Assembly (NCBI RefSeq): GCF_002632755.1 | Contig: NZ_NJAK01000002.1 | Span: 31,200 to 95,199, forward strand | Origin: Xenorhabdus ishibashii | GTDB lineage: Bacteria; Pseudomonadota; Gammaproteobacteria; Enterobacterales; Enterobacteriaceae | Direction: 5' to 3' | Length of the DNA: 64,000 nucleotides | In this document: positions 33,078 to 44,944 of the stretch, one piece after another | Position numbering within the stretch: position 1 is the stretch's first letter | How the letters are laid out: each line of letters starts with the position of its first letter | Notes under the pieces: generated by a model | What the model saw: only the letters and a program-made list of their open reading frames with translations | What the model was told of the DNA's origin: nothing | The model's database searches: none | Program-made: the position numbers and the translations under genes

Positions 33078-34043
33078 TCAATCGTTGCCTAATTCTCCAG
33101 TAATACTTATTTTCTTCGTCTGAATTACCCGAAACTGTTTTATATCTCGGCAGGGAGGTTCACCAAAAAGACGGCTATATTCACGATTGAATTGGGAAGT
33201 GCTTTCATAGCCAACTTGAAATGCGGTGGTTGTCATGTTCTGGTGTTGGGTCAGTAATATGTGCCTTGCTTCGTGTAAACGCAGCCATTTTTGGTATTGT
33301 AATGGACTCATCGAAGTAACTGCCTTAAAGTGATGATGAAAAGAAGAGAGACTCATTTTGGCAATTTTGGCGAGTTGTTCGATTTTAACCGGTTCAGTAA
33401 AGTGCTCTTTCAACCATTGAATCGCCTGGCTGATTTGGTAGCTTGGGCTTTCTTGGGTAGCCATTTGTTGTAAACGTCCTCCCAACTCACTTTTCAGTAG
33501 CCGATAGATGATTTCTTTATGTATTAGGGGAGAGAGGACGGGAATATCTTCTGGTGTGTTTAATATATCCAATAGACGATTAAAACAGTTTAGCAGATTT
33601 GTTGTAGCAGAAGTTATGGCTAATCCACATGTATCTTGCGTTTGACGCTTTATCGTGACCTTATTTTCAACCATTAACTTTGATACTTCCTGAATATCAA
33701 GTTTTAACATCAAGGAAAAAAAGGGTTTTTCCTCAGATGCGGTGTAAATCTGGGTAATGGTGGGAATATTTGTTGAAGTCACTAATAATTGCAGGGGATC
33801 GCAATAATATGAACGATCACCAATCGTCACCCGTTTTGTCCCCTGAGCAATCACCATAATATTCGGATCATACAACCAACCAATTGGAGCGGTTGGTTGT
33901 TCCAAATGGCAGAGCGTTAAGTGAGGGATCGCTGTTTTTACGTTGTGTGTATTGGGTCGTGTTAATTTGGCCACTTTTCCAGCCAATTGTTGTAACTGGA
34001 TTTCAATTTCTGTTGTATCGGGTTGTTGATTTGATACATTCAT
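33078..34043 (-). CDS. AraC-family transcriptional regulator
   Basis: A 321-residue regulator. The N-terminal AraC_N-type domain contains GWLYDPNIMVIAQGTKRVTIG, and the C-terminal double helix-turn-helix has LAKIAKMSLSSFHHHFKAVT and the second-helix signature AFQVGYESTSQFNREYSRLF with the usual GEPP end. Regulators of this subgroup (like YqhC) respond to reactive aldehydes or redox compounds and control neighbouring oxidoreductases. The mdaB gene immediately downstream on the same strand fits that scheme; the effector is inferred, not seen. Confidence 0.92.
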   Translation of the reverse strand: MNVSNQQPDTTEIEIQLQQLAGKVAKLTRPNTHNVKTAIPHLTLCHLEQPTAPIGWLYDPNIMVIAQGTKRVTIGDRSYYCDPLQLLVTSTNIPTITQIYTASEEKPFFSLMLKLDIQEVSKLMVENKVTIKRQTQDTCGLAITSATTNLLNCFNRLLDILNTPEDIPVLSPLIHKEIIYRLLKSELGGRLQQMATQESPSYQISQAIQWLKEHFTEPVKIEQLAKIAKMSLSSFHHHFKAVTSMSPLQYQKWLRLHEARHILLTQHQNMTTTAFQVGYESTSQFNREYSRLFGEPPCRDIKQFRVIQTKKISITGELGND

Positions 34044-34213
34044 TTTCTATTTCCTTGCTGAATATAAAAATCATTATGAGTCGTGGATTAAGCAAGAATT
34101 TTGGAGGCGATATAACGTTCTATCCGATACTAAATAATATTTTAAAATCTTAGTCTGTTGAATGATAAAGCATGTTTAAGTTCTCATTTTTTCACAAGAG
34201 TTTTATAAACTAC

Positions 34214-34540
34214 TCAAATGTCAAATCTCTTATATAATTCCTCATGACATTTTTTTGCAATGACACCATAAAACCAAAATTTAATAGATAATAAAGTCAA
34301 AATGAATGCAATTAATAAAGCATCTACGGGTATTTTCTTGGATGCATTAATTCCTTTTATAAAGTCAGGCAAAACTGCTGATATAGTTAGCCCACAATGA
34401 CCAGCGATGATAAATGATAGGCTACCAATCATAACCACAATCCAACTTGATAATTCATTTAGTTTATATTTTCTCCTGTTACGAAACTTGTTTGTTAGTG
34501 TCTTTATTATATGTAAGAGTAAGAAGTAAGAGTTAAACAT
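34214..34540 (-). CDS. Small membrane protein (108 aa)
   Basis: The ATG at 34540 follows TGAGGAATAATAAT. The longer frame starting at 34588 would overlap the ychF terminator and is rejected. The protein has an N-terminal hydrophobic stretch and two clear membrane helices (about residues 35-60 with WIVVMIGSLSFIIAGHCG, and 75-95), with a basic loop (NKFRNRRKYK) between. No family is recognised. The genes on either side are unrelated, so it is probably a single-gene unit. Confidence 0.6.
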   Translation of the reverse strand: MFNSYFLLLHIIKTLTNKFRNRRKYKLNELSSWIVVMIGSLSFIIAGHCGLTISAVLPDFIKGINASKKIPVDALLIAFILTLLSIKFWFYGVIAKKCHEELYKRFDI

Positions 34541-34580
34541 ATTATTATTCCTCAAATGATGGAAAATTAACGGCATATAA

Positions 34581-34604
34581 AGATCCACGCAATTGCGTGG
34601 ATCT
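34581..34604 (-). terminator. Perfect palindrome terminating ychF
   Basis: A 24-bp perfect palindrome (AGATCCACGCAA and its complement), 17 bp after the ychF stop. No strong T-run is visible on either strand, but its position at the operon end supports a terminator or transcript-end hairpin. Confidence 0.65.
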
Positions 34605-34620
34605 TGTAAGCTATTTGAAT

Positions 34621-35712
34621 TTAGACATTAAACAAGAAATTCATCACATCGCCATCTTTAACGATATAATCTTTCCCTTCTGCGCGCATCTTGCCCGCTT
34701 CTTTCGCGCCTTGTTCACCTTTGTAAGTGATGAAGTCTTCAAACGAGATAGTTTGAGCACGGATAAAGCCCTTTTCAAAATCAGTATGAATTTTACCCGC
34801 TGCCTGCGGGGCGGTTGCACCCACAGGGATCGTCCAGGCCCGAACTTCTTTCACGCCCGCAGTAAAGTAGGTTTGCAGGTTCAACAACTGGTAACCAGCA
34901 CGAATGACACGGTTCAAGCCCGGCTCTTCCAGACCTAATTCTGCCATAAATTCTTCGCGGTCAGCATCTTCCAACTCTGCGATATCGGCTTCAATCGCTG
35001 CACAAACGGGAACAACAACGGAACCTTCTTTTTCAGCAATAGCGCGAACGGTATCAAGGTGTGGATTATTTTCGAAACCATCTTCATTGACGTTGGCAAT
35101 GTACATGGTCGGTTTTAAGGTCAGAAAGCTGAGATAGCGAATGATTGCTTTTTCTTCCGTACTCAGATTTAAAGAGCGCAGCATACCTGCTTGCTCAAGA
35201 TGCGGCAGGCATTTTTCTAAGACTTCCAGCTCTGCTTTAGCATCCTTATCACCACCTTTAGCTTTTTTCTGTATACGATGGATAGCGCGCTCGCAGGTAT
35301 CCAGATCCGACAGAGCCAGTTCTGTATTGATAACTTCAATATCAGAGGTAGGATCAACCTGACCAGAAACGTGGATAATATTGTCGTTTTCAAAACAGCG
35401 CACGACATGGCCAATCGCTTCGGTTTCACGGATGTTGGTCAGGAATTGGTTACCTAAACCTTCGCCTTTTGATGCACCTTTTACCAGACCCGCAATGTCT
35501 ACAAATTCCATCGTGGTTGGCAGGATGCGTTGGGGTTTAACAATCTCAGCCAACTGGTCGAGACGTGGATCTGGCATTGGCACAATACCTGTGTTTGGCT
35601 CGATAGTGCAGAACGGGAAGTTTGCTGCTTCGATACCTGCTTTGGTCAGCGCATTGAATAATGTAGATTTCCCAACGTTAGGCAGGCCAACGATACCGCA
35701 TTTGAATCCCAT
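34621..35712 (-). CDS. ychF: Ribosome-associated ATPase YchF/OLA1
   Basis: A 363-residue protein, normal YchF length. The P-loop [18 protein letters not shown] lies at residues 6-23, the NVNE motif (in place of NKxD, giving ATP preference) near residue 205, and the TGS domain at the C terminus with the conserved [16 protein letters not shown]. YchF binds ribosomes and takes part in translation and stress responses. It follows pth in the same direction, the conserved pth-ychF pair of Gammaproteobacteria. Confidence 0.97.
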   Translation of the reverse strand: MGFKCGIVGLPNVGKSTLFNALTKAGIEAANFPFCTIEPNTGIVPMPDPRLDQLAEIVKPQRILPTTMEFVDIAGLVKGASKGEGLGNQFLTNIRETEAIGHVVRCFENDNIIHVSGQVDPTSDIEVINTELALSDLDTCERAIHRIQKKAKGGDKDAKAELEVLEKCLPHLEQAGMLRSLNLSTEEKAIIRYLSFLTLKPTMYIANVNEDGFENNPHLDTVRAIAEKEGSVVVPVCAAIEADIAELEDADREEFMAELGLEEPGLNRVIRAGYQLLNLQTYFTAGVKEVRAWTIPVGATAPQAAGKIHTDFEKGFIRAQTISFEDFITYKGEQGAKEAGKMRAEGKDYIVKDGDVMNFLFNV

Positions 35713-35823
35713 ATATTTATCACCTTAAATCACTTATAAACCAACAAGGAATAGGCTTGTCGGTGAGTTTATAAAATTGGCGCTATTATACACGCAATAG
35801 CCCGATGCGCCATGCACTCCCAG

Positions 35824-36414
35824 TCAGGCGCTGGCTTTAAATGCATGCAGGCGATTAATTGCTTTGTTCATGCCATCCTTAATAAGGATATCAGTACAGC
35901 GCAACGCTTCATCTATGGCATCGTCAATCAGTTTTTGCTCGCTGGCAGGAGGCTTGCCAAGAACAAAACCGACAACTTTATTTTTATCTCCTGGATGACC
36001 AATGCCGATACGCAGACGGTGGAAGTTAGGGTTATTACCGAATTTGCTCTGAATGTCTTTTAGGCCATTATGACCGCCATTGCTGCCACCCAGTTTCATT
36101 TTTGCTACACCGGGCGGTAAATCAAGTTCGTCATGTGCAACCAAGATTTCATCTGGCTGAATACGGTAAAACCCAGCAAGGGCAAGGACTGATTTACCGC
36201 TGAGGTTCATGAAAGTCGTTGGTACCAGTAACCGGATATCTTGTCCATTAACGTTAATACGGGCGGTATAGCCAAAAAATTTACTCTCTTCTTTCAGGGA
36301 TTGGTTATAGCGTTGTGCTAACAAATCGACAAACCATGCTCCGGCATTATGTCTGGTCTGTGCATATTCAGTCCCAGGGTTTGCCAGGCCAACGATTAAT
36401 TTTATGTTACTCAC
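35824..36414 (-). CDS. pth: Peptidyl-tRNA hydrolase
   Basis: A 196-residue enzyme of usual length. The catalytic His is in [10 protein letters not shown] (residue 22), and the conserved [29 protein letters not shown] and [13 protein letters not shown] segments are intact. It releases tRNA from peptidyl-tRNA dropped by stalled ribosomes and is essential. It is upstream of ychF with a 110-bp gap, a standard pair. Confidence 0.98.
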   Translation of the reverse strand: MSNIKLIVGLANPGTEYAQTRHNAGAWFVDLLAQRYNQSLKEESKFFGYTARINVNGQDIRLLVPTTFMNLSGKSVLALAGFYRIQPDEILVAHDELDLPPGVAKMKLGGSNGGHNGLKDIQSKFGNNPNFHRLRIGIGHPGDKNKVVGFVLGKPPASEQKLIDDAIDEALRCTDILIKDGMNKAINRLHAFKASA

Positions 36415-36676
36415 GGTTTAATTTCGCTTATTGGCAATAAAACAAAAAGGAGATTAGTTTACCTATCTCAAGGCTTGAGTACAAAACTCATTTAACAAAG
36501 ATTATTGTGATGGAATGTAAAAAGTTAGTCTTAAATTTGTACAGCTTGTGATCGCTGCCGCAATAACCTTTTATACAATAAGGCTATAATTAATTTTAAA
36601 GAAGATATCTGCTTTCGTGCTTTTGCGTTCGTTGTATTTGCAAATTAGCGTTCACAAAAAGTATTGGAGGTTGGTT

Positions 36677-36952
36677 ATGAGACGTAAAAAGGCTTTCATT
36701 TTCGGCAATATTCTTATGGGAGCAGGAATGGCGGCAATGTTTATTAGTCTGGCTTATGTGTTGCTTAGCCATATCTTTAATCTTGGTCTTTCTGAGTTTT
36801 TGACAAGTCTCTCATTAATGGGATTATTTGTTGGCGCGTTTATTTGGCTGCTAGGTGCCAGTATTGGCGGCCGAGAACAGGTTACTGATAAATATTGGTG
36901 GCTGAAGAATTACGATGAACGTTGTCGCCGTAAGAAACATCGACATCCGTGA
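36677..36952 (+). CDS. ychH: Stress-induced membrane protein YchH
   Basis: The ATG at 36677 has GGAGG seven bases upstream; a longer open frame exists but lacks such a signal. The 91-residue protein has two membrane helices (residues about 9-32 and 42-62) and a basic C terminus (RCRRKKHRHP), matching YchH of E. coli (92 aa), which is expressed under stress and by CRP. It is divergent from pth, exactly as in E. coli, and ends at a strong bidirectional terminator. Confidence 0.92.
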   Translation: MRRKKAFIFGNILMGAGMAAMFISLAYVLLSHIFNLGLSEFLTSLSLMGLFVGAFIWLLGASIGGREQVTDKYWWLKNYDERCRRKKHRHP

Positions 36953-36987
36953 TTATTTTCAATATTAACCTACAGTGAATGTTAAAT

Positions 36988-37010
36988 AAGGCGGTAATGG
37001 TTACCGCCTT
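36988..37010. terminator. Bidirectional terminator between ychH and the first lipase gene
   Basis: AAGGCGGTAA (36988-36997) pairs with TTACCGCCTT (37001-37010) around a 3-nt loop. It lies between converging genes and can serve both. Confidence 0.85.
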
Positions 37011-37037
37011 ATCCTTACTTGTTAAATGTTCAGTAGA

Positions 37038-39020
37038 TTAAAAGCTGATATTGAAACCGAGGTTAAAATAGTAGTCATGATTCGGCTCATTATCATTTTT
37101 TTCATGTGATATGGCGGCAAATGCGCGAAAATCATTGGTCAGATTGGCATTAACACCGACTGTATATTGGATATGATTTTTATTTTGTTTCTCTCCCGGT
37201 TGGACGAAACTTGTTTTGGTCGCATTGATTGCGCTGCGAAGAGTATAGCGTTCATTATCGAATTGATGATTGAACAAAATAGAAGCGTAAGGATTGAAAC
37301 GACCCAGTTTAGTATCTATTCGCCAACCCACCGAACCAACTTTGGAATGATAGCTTTGATTTGCAAAATGCATGGAAGTGCTGTTGTTACCTGTTTCACG
37401 ATAACCATCAACATCTCCTTTATCCCAGGCATATTGGATGATTGGGCTGGTAGTCAGGTAACGAGTAATTGGAATATTCCAGCCTGCTGTAATCCGCCAG
37501 CCCCATTGTTTGCCCATTGTTGAACCTGATTCCCTGCGAGTGGCTTGACCGAGCTGAATGGCGCGTGACAGATTGTCGTAATTGGTACGTGAATAATGGA
37601 CATCGCCGTTCAGCCATCCGTTACCATAGTAGTTCCATAATGTGTAAGCGGTTATGACATGGCCTGTAGCGGCATAATTAAAATTAGACGTTACGTTTTG
37701 TTCATCTCGATAACGTGAAATTGTTGCTCCCAATAGCAAATTATCTGTCAGTTGATAATCGCTACCCAGTGTGAAGGTATTATTGTGATCGCCTGTATAA
37801 CCACCAAATACACCAACTTTACCTTTGACCTGATGATCATTGCGAAGCTGTTGCAGGTGACCGTCAAGTGAGCTTAGGGCGGTTGTAGTTGGGGTGCGGT
37901 TGATGTGGTTCAACGCCATCACTTGTAAAGGAGCGTTGTAGATAGACATAATGTACTGGCCGATGACTTTGTGTGCGTAAGGCGTTGGATGGAGGTCATC
38001 GGAGAATAAGTAGGATTGGCTTTTATCAAAGTCAGACTCGGAAGAAGAACACAGATCAGCTCTTTCACCTTGTGGGCAGGCATAACCAAGGGTATTAGTA
38101 ATACCATAGATGGTTGGATTCTCAATAACTTCCCTTAAGAGATGATTGACATCGGCACGTAGGATATTGCCATTAATGAGTTGATTTTCTTCGTTTTGGT
38201 TAAATTTGTCGGAAAATTGGGAAGCAATTTTGCTGGTATTATCATAAGCATCAAGCAATTGGCGATAAATTTTTTTCGCTGCTTCTGGATCTTGGGGAGA
38301 AGCGTCTTCAGCAATCTTTTTAAAAACTTCCTGGATGACTTTATTTCTGATTTCCGCATTGGGTGTGGGGTATTTGTTGATAGCGTCGTGAACTTGTTTC
38401 AGAATTTGGGCGATTTTGTCATCGGATATTTTGCTTTTTTCTAAAGCGCCTTTAAGTACTGCTTCCATAATTTTTGGGGTTGTACCAATATCAGGAACAT
38501 TAGGTACAATAATTAACCCCGCGCCAGCCTTAATGAGTTGATTGATCTGCGATGCCGCGGATGCAGAATTATCATTGATACGATTTTGCGCTGCTTTTTC
38601 ATCGCCTTTTCCTAAATCTTCCAAAGCACTCTTTATATCATTGCCTCCTACCCAATGTATATACACACCATTCGGATCCGCCCGTCCAGAGTGTGCTTGC
38701 AAATAGTCATCGAGTTGTTTTCGTGTTGAGTGAACAAGATAATCCCAGACAATATCCCCATAATCGTTAGCTTCTGCTCCTCCATAGGCATAATTGGTTC
38801 CGTCTTTTTTAGAGTGTGTCAATTTTTTGCCAGTGAGGTTTCGGGCTATATATTCATCATAGAGTTCAACGTCTTTGCCATCTGTCGTAAATCTGCCTAT
38901 ATTCCCACCATCACTCAAACTATCCCCAAAAACATATACATTGTTGTAGGCATAAGAATTTGTCATGAGGTTAGCTAGTAGTACAGTCGTGGCTGATACT
39001 AAAAAGAGTGCTTTTTTCAT
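37038..39020 (-). CDS. GDSL-family lipase/esterase autotransporter (copy 1)
   Basis: The start at 39020 is supported by CAGGAGAAC and by the signal peptide (MKKALFLVSATTVLLANLMT). The 660-residue protein has the GDSL passenger: block I VFGDSLSDGGN, block III HWVGGNDI and block V DDLHPTPYAHKVIGQYI with the catalytic Asp-x-x-His. The last 260 residues or so form an autotransporter β-barrel ending in NISF. Related proteins are XlpA of Xenorhabdus nematophila and Lip-1 of Photorhabdus, surface or secreted lipases active on Tween and insect lipids. A helical insertion of about 100 residues lies between blocks III and V. A close paralogue lies directly upstream. Confidence 0.93.
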   Translation of the reverse strand: MKKALFLVSATTVLLANLMTNSYAYNNVYVFGDSLSDGGNIGRFTTDGKDVELYDEYIARNLTGKKLTHSKKDGTNYAYGGAEANDYGDIVWDYLVHSTRKQLDDYLQAHSGRADPNGVYIHWVGGNDIKSALEDLGKGDEKAAQNRINDNSASAASQINQLIKAGAGLIIVPNVPDIGTTPKIMEAVLKGALEKSKISDDKIAQILKQVHDAINKYPTPNAEIRNKVIQEVFKKIAEDASPQDPEAAKKIYRQLLDAYDNTSKIASQFSDKFNQNEENQLINGNILRADVNHLLREVIENPTIYGITNTLGYACPQGERADLCSSSESDFDKSQSYLFSDDLHPTPYAHKVIGQYIMSIYNAPLQVMALNHINRTPTTTALSSLDGHLQQLRNDHQVKGKVGVFGGYTGDHNNTFTLGSDYQLTDNLLLGATISRYRDEQNVTSNFNYAATGHVITAYTLWNYYGNGWLNGDVHYSRTNYDNLSRAIQLGQATRRESGSTMGKQWGWRITAGWNIPITRYLTTSPIIQYAWDKGDVDGYRETGNNSTSMHFANQSYHSKVGSVGWRIDTKLGRFNPYASILFNHQFDNERYTLRSAINATKTSFVQPGEKQNKNHIQYTVGVNANLTNDFRAFAAISHEKNDNEPNHDYYFNLGFNISF

Positions 39021-39210
39021 GTAGTTCTCCTGAAAAAACAGCGCATTATTTTCATGCCAGCCAAAACACCTTGACTTAAAAGAATATTCGCTCATTCCTT
39101 TCGGTTAATGGCTGATTTTCTGATTGTTTCAATTCGATACTACTTCCATCTACATATACGAAAATTAAACAAAGTGTTAACGCACGCATATCAATGTTAA
39201 ATAATGGTTA

Positions 39211-39244
39211 AATAAAAACGCAAGGCAGTCATTTTGCCTTGCGT
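39211..39244 (-). terminator. Terminator of the second lipase gene
   Basis: ACGCAAGGCA (39218-39227) pairs with TGCCTTGCGT (39235-39244). On the minus strand it runs into a T-rich stretch, and it lies 33 bp after the stop at 39277. The two lipase genes are therefore separate transcripts. Confidence 0.85.
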
Positions 39245-39276
39245 TCTTGAGTAAATGCTCTTTAGAGACGGGTGTT

Positions 39277-41328
39277 TTAGAAACTAGCGTTGATACCTAA
39301 ACTGAAATTGTAGCTAGGATCTTGGGTATTGCCGTCATTACGGGTTACAGAAGCAAAGCCGCGCAGGTTATTGATCAGGTTTGCGTTCACGCCGACAGTA
39401 TATTGACGCCAATTCGTGCTTTGCTTGCCACTTTCCTGCACAAAAGACGTTTTGGTAGAGTTAATGGCACCGCTCAGTTTGTAACTTGTATCACCGAACT
39501 GGTGATTAAACTGAACGGAGGCATAAGGATTGAAACGGCCTAGTTTAGTATCTACGCGCCAGCCCAGAGTGCCCACTTTAGACGTGTAGTCCTGATCACC
39601 AAAATGCATGGAAGTCCTATTGTTGCCGGCTTCACGATAACCATCAACTTCACCTTTATCCCAGACATATTGGATGATTGGGCTGGTGGTCAGATAGTGA
39701 GTAACAGGAATATCCCAGCCTGCGGTAATGCGTGCTCCCCACTGTTTACCTGTGGTTGAGCCAGTCTCTCTGCGGGTGGCTTCACCAAGCTGGATAGTAC
39801 GGGTCAGGCTATCATAATTGGTGCGCGAATAATGGACATCGCCACTTAACCAGCCGTTATTATAATAGTTCCACAAAGTATACGCTGTCAGAACATGACC
39901 ACGGCCTTCATAAGAAAAGTCAACTATGGGTGAGCGTTCCTCTTTATAGTTAGAGTACATTGCACCCAACAGCAGGTTATCTAGCAGTTGATAATCACCA
40001 CCCAGTGTAAAGGTTTTATCTTGGTTGCCAGTATATCCACCAAAGATACCTACTTTTCCTTGTTCATTACCACCGTTACGCAGTTGTTGCAGGTGACCAT
40101 CAAGGGAAGAGAGGGAACTTTTAACGGAGGCACGATTGACTTGAGTCAGTGTCATCACCTGTGATGGCGCATTATAAATAGAGATAATGTATTGGCCCAT
40201 TATCTTGTGACCCAACGGGGTTGGGTGGAAATGATCAGAGAATAAAAATTCTTTGTCTTTGGTAAATCCTGAGTCGTTGGAGGAACATTTATCAGCGCTT
40301 TTACCTTGCTCGCAAGAATAACCTAATGTATTTTGAATGCCATAAATCAGAGGATTGGCGATCACTTCATGCAGCAAGCCATTGATATCGGCACGCAAGA
40401 TATTGCCGTTTCCTTCGCTAATTAGTTTGTCGACTAGCTCATTGTATAGATCAGTGAGTTTTGATGCATCTTCACTTGCCTTATTGTAGGCAGCGAGAAG
40501 TTTTTCATATTTTGCTTCTATTTCTTCTTTTGTTTCTTTATCTGAAGATGATTTTTCTATAATTTTTTTCAGTGTACCTTCAATAAGTTGACGGCGGTAA
40601 TCGCTATTAGGAGTAGGATATGCATTAATGCCATCACGAACAGATTTCAACGTGTCATTGATTTTTTGTTCGATGGTTTTTTTTTGGTCTGCAGGTAGAT
40701 TATCATAAACTTCAGGATCTTTAATACCTTTGGATTCTAAGGCTTGGCGAATTATAGCTTGACGAAGTAATGTTTCTAAAAATCTAGGAGTAGTGCTTAC
40801 ATCAGGAACGGTTGGAGCAATAACTAATCCAGCCCCTTTTTCGATAAGTTGATTGATTTGATTTGCATATGCAGTAGCGCTGGTGATGACAATGCCAGTG
40901 GCAACTTTTTGAACTTGTAGTGGATCTTTTTCTTTTGAGGCGTCTTCCAAAGCCTTGGCAAGGTCGTTACCACCTATCCAATGAATATAGATGCCGTTAG
41001 GATCAACTTTGCCATTATGGGCATTAAGATATCTATTTACCTGCTCTTGCGTACTAAATTTACTGTATTGTTTAAGAGCCGTAGCGCTACCTTGAGCATA
41101 ATTAGTTCCCCCTGCATCAGAGTTAGTCAGGTTAGTCCCCGTAATGTATTGAGCAATATACTCATTATATAACTGGCTTGTAGCTCCATCTGTTGTAAAA
41201 CGTCCGTTATTCCCACCATCACTCAAACTATCCCCAAAGACATAGACTTGACTATAAGCATGAGCACTAGAAATAGCATTGATTGAAAGCGCTAACAGTG
41301 CAGGTGTAAATAAAAATGCCTTTTTCAT
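39277..41328 (-). CDS. GDSL-family lipase/esterase autotransporter (copy 2)
   Basis: ATG at 41328 is chosen because AAGGAG lies seven bases upstream; a GTG two codons earlier is possible. The 683-residue protein has a signal peptide cut after SAHA, then block I VFGDSLSDGGNNG, block III HWIGGNDL, block V DHFHPTPLGHKIMGQYI, and a C-terminal β-barrel ending in NASF. The barrel is very close to copy 1, while the passenger insertion between blocks III and V is longer and more diverged (Lys/Glu-rich). It probably hydrolyses lipids at the cell surface. The tandem pair indicates duplication followed by divergence. Confidence 0.93.
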   Translation of the reverse strand: MKKAFLFTPALLALSINAISSAHAYSQVYVFGDSLSDGGNNGRFTTDGATSQLYNEYIAQYITGTNLTNSDAGGTNYAQGSATALKQYSKFSTQEQVNRYLNAHNGKVDPNGIYIHWIGGNDLAKALEDASKEKDPLQVQKVATGIVITSATAYANQINQLIEKGAGLVIAPTVPDVSTTPRFLETLLRQAIIRQALESKGIKDPEVYDNLPADQKKTIEQKINDTLKSVRDGINAYPTPNSDYRRQLIEGTLKKIIEKSSSDKETKEEIEAKYEKLLAAYNKASEDASKLTDLYNELVDKLISEGNGNILRADINGLLHEVIANPLIYGIQNTLGYSCEQGKSADKCSSNDSGFTKDKEFLFSDHFHPTPLGHKIMGQYIISIYNAPSQVMTLTQVNRASVKSSLSSLDGHLQQLRNGGNEQGKVGIFGGYTGNQDKTFTLGGDYQLLDNLLLGAMYSNYKEERSPIVDFSYEGRGHVLTAYTLWNYYNNGWLSGDVHYSRTNYDSLTRTIQLGEATRRETGSTTGKQWGARITAGWDIPVTHYLTTSPIIQYVWDKGEVDGYREAGNNRTSMHFGDQDYTSKVGTLGWRVDTKLGRFNPYASVQFNHQFGDTSYKLSGAINSTKTSFVQESGKQSTNWRQYTVGVNANLINNLRGFASVTRNDGNTQDPSYNFSLGINASF

Positions 41329-42002
41329 TGGCACTCTCCTTAAAAAGTAGTTTTTGTTATTAATTAACCTCTCAATTTTGTAAGGTATTGTTTTTTAAAC
41401 AAAAGAACCCTACAACTCTTCCTCGGTCGAGTTAGAGAAGTCGATATGTTTAATATTGAAATAAACCTATATAGGACAGCTAACTTATTGATAACGGCTG
41501 TCTGGCATTAAGTATGGTTCCCTGTTATTGAACTTCCATGTGACTTTGCATTTTTTATAGATAATGTGATCTTAAAAGGTTTAGTCTTTAAACGTGTATA
41601 TAAAACAATCAGCCGAAAATTATCCTTTTCACCTTTGGATGTTGATAGATTACCTATTAGGGTAATTTATTTTTTTAGATAAGAAATAATATCTGTTTTC
41701 CAATACTGTTGTGTGATGTAAGGAAATAAAATTACTGCCATTAAGCGTGCGACAGGTTAGCAGCAACTATGTAATGACACCAGTATTGTCAGAACATTCG
41801 GCAACTGGACGTACCAGATAAATTGAAATGCTTGTGGGATATTAATATTAGGTTCTATGTTAATTTAATCGTTTTATTTTATTGATTGAAATTTGTATTT
41901 CATTTGTAACTTTTTGATAAATTTAATTATTTTCAATATAAAATTATTAATGTTATTATTAATTCAAAGGGAAAACATTAGCTAACTGTATCAAATAAAC
42001 AA
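41329..42002. other. Intergenic region upstream of the second lipase gene
   Basis: About 670 AT-rich bases without a gene. The promoter of the lipase gene must lie here. Its length suggests complex regulation, but I could not pick out a definite operator by eye. Confidence 0.6.
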
Positions 42003-42038
42003 AAAACCCCGCTGCTGTAGATACAGCAACGGGGTTTT
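42003..42038 (-). terminator. Rho-independent terminator of prs
   Basis: AAAACCCCG (42003-42011) and CGGGGTTTT (42030-42038) form the base, with an inner CTGCTGTA/TACAGCA stem. On the minus strand it ends in T-runs about 65 bp after the prs stop. Confidence 0.9.
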
Positions 42039-42102
42039 CAAGCAACGATTTATTTAATCATTTGAATAAGTTAACGCATAATATTGACACAAAACTTAAA
42101 CA

Positions 42103-44013
<1,911 letters not shown>

Positions 44014-44014
<1 letters not shown>

Positions 44015-44631
44015 TATTGAATCGTCCAGTTATCCATCTTTAATTTAATGCGGTTGTTTCCTTGCATAAGCTCCAGTCGAGTGGGTAAGGCTGGCGTGAT
44101 CGAAGTATCGTATCCTTGATAATTGACTCGCCAAATTTCACCATTTTTTTGGTCACTTACGGATTTAAGCAGGTAATTTGCATCCAATTGAAAATCTTTG
44201 GCACTACCAGGCAAACCGATTATCCAGTTTCGCAGATTATCCAGAGGAATATTCATATTAGTGAGTTGGTAAATTAAAGATTCAGGTTCATTACTAAGAT
44301 ATTTTTTACCATTATTGTCAGTGAGTTGAATCATGTTTGGTTCAACGAATAGTTCCAATTCTGTTGTACCCAGTGGATTGAGCAGCAATAACTTATAATT
44401 ATCGGGTGAATATTGTTGCCAGAAAAATCGGGCGTACACTTTTTTTTCATTTGTTAGATAAGCGAAAGAACCTCGGGTTTGGTAATGCCCTAATTTTTGC
44501 AGTTGTTGTTCACGGGCGTGCCATTGTGGTGTATCCGCTGATCCCGTACCTATAGGGGGTTGCGTGACTGTACAGGCAGTCAGTAAAACACCGGAAAGGG
44601 GAAGCAGGCGAAAAAAAGCAGATATTTTCAT
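44014..44631 (-). CDS. lolB: Outer-membrane lipoprotein receptor LolB
   Basis: From ATG 44631 the protein is 205 residues (E. coli 207). The signal peptide ends in the lipobox LTAC (Cys about residue 20), and the body shows the LolB β-barrel features, including [13 protein letters not shown] and [19 protein letters not shown]. It accepts lipoproteins from LolA and inserts them in the outer membrane. It overlaps ispE and is divergent from hemA across a 313-bp gap with a perfect palindrome. Confidence 0.96.
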
Positions 44632-44766
44632 ACGGTAACCCTTGGTGATAAGAAAACTTAGTATTCTGTCTATTATAAAACTCTGTCGGTTATAAATATG
44701 GCAATATTTATCCAACAACTTAAAGTGTGCTACTCAAGTCTATAATCATAGGGAGTAATTTAGCGA

Positions 44767-44794
44767 AATTTTGTTGAGAATTCTCAACAAAATT
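44767..44794. promoter_or_regulatory. Perfect 28-bp palindrome between lolB and hemA
   Basis: A perfect 28-bp inverted repeat without spacer, with half-site AATTTTGTTGAGAA, lies 151 bp before the hemA start and 136 bp before the lolB start. It could be a dimer-binding operator for one or both divergent genes, or a cruciform/terminator structure. I do not recognise a known consensus. Confidence 0.55.
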
Positions 44795-44944
44795 ATCGCA
44801 GAACCACCTGATTGACTTTTATTGGATTGATGCATCAAGTAGAATGCTCGACCAATGAGAGTCCTTATGAAGGGTGTGAGTTTATGAAAATAATTATCAA
44901 TATCATCATGATCTTGCCGCCCGTGATAACTCAACGCAGTTAAG

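Noticed and set aside
34541..34588. Longer N terminus of the small membrane protein ending at 34214
   Set aside because: It would overlap the ychF terminator palindrome and lacks a ribosome site; the ATG at 34540 has a good one.
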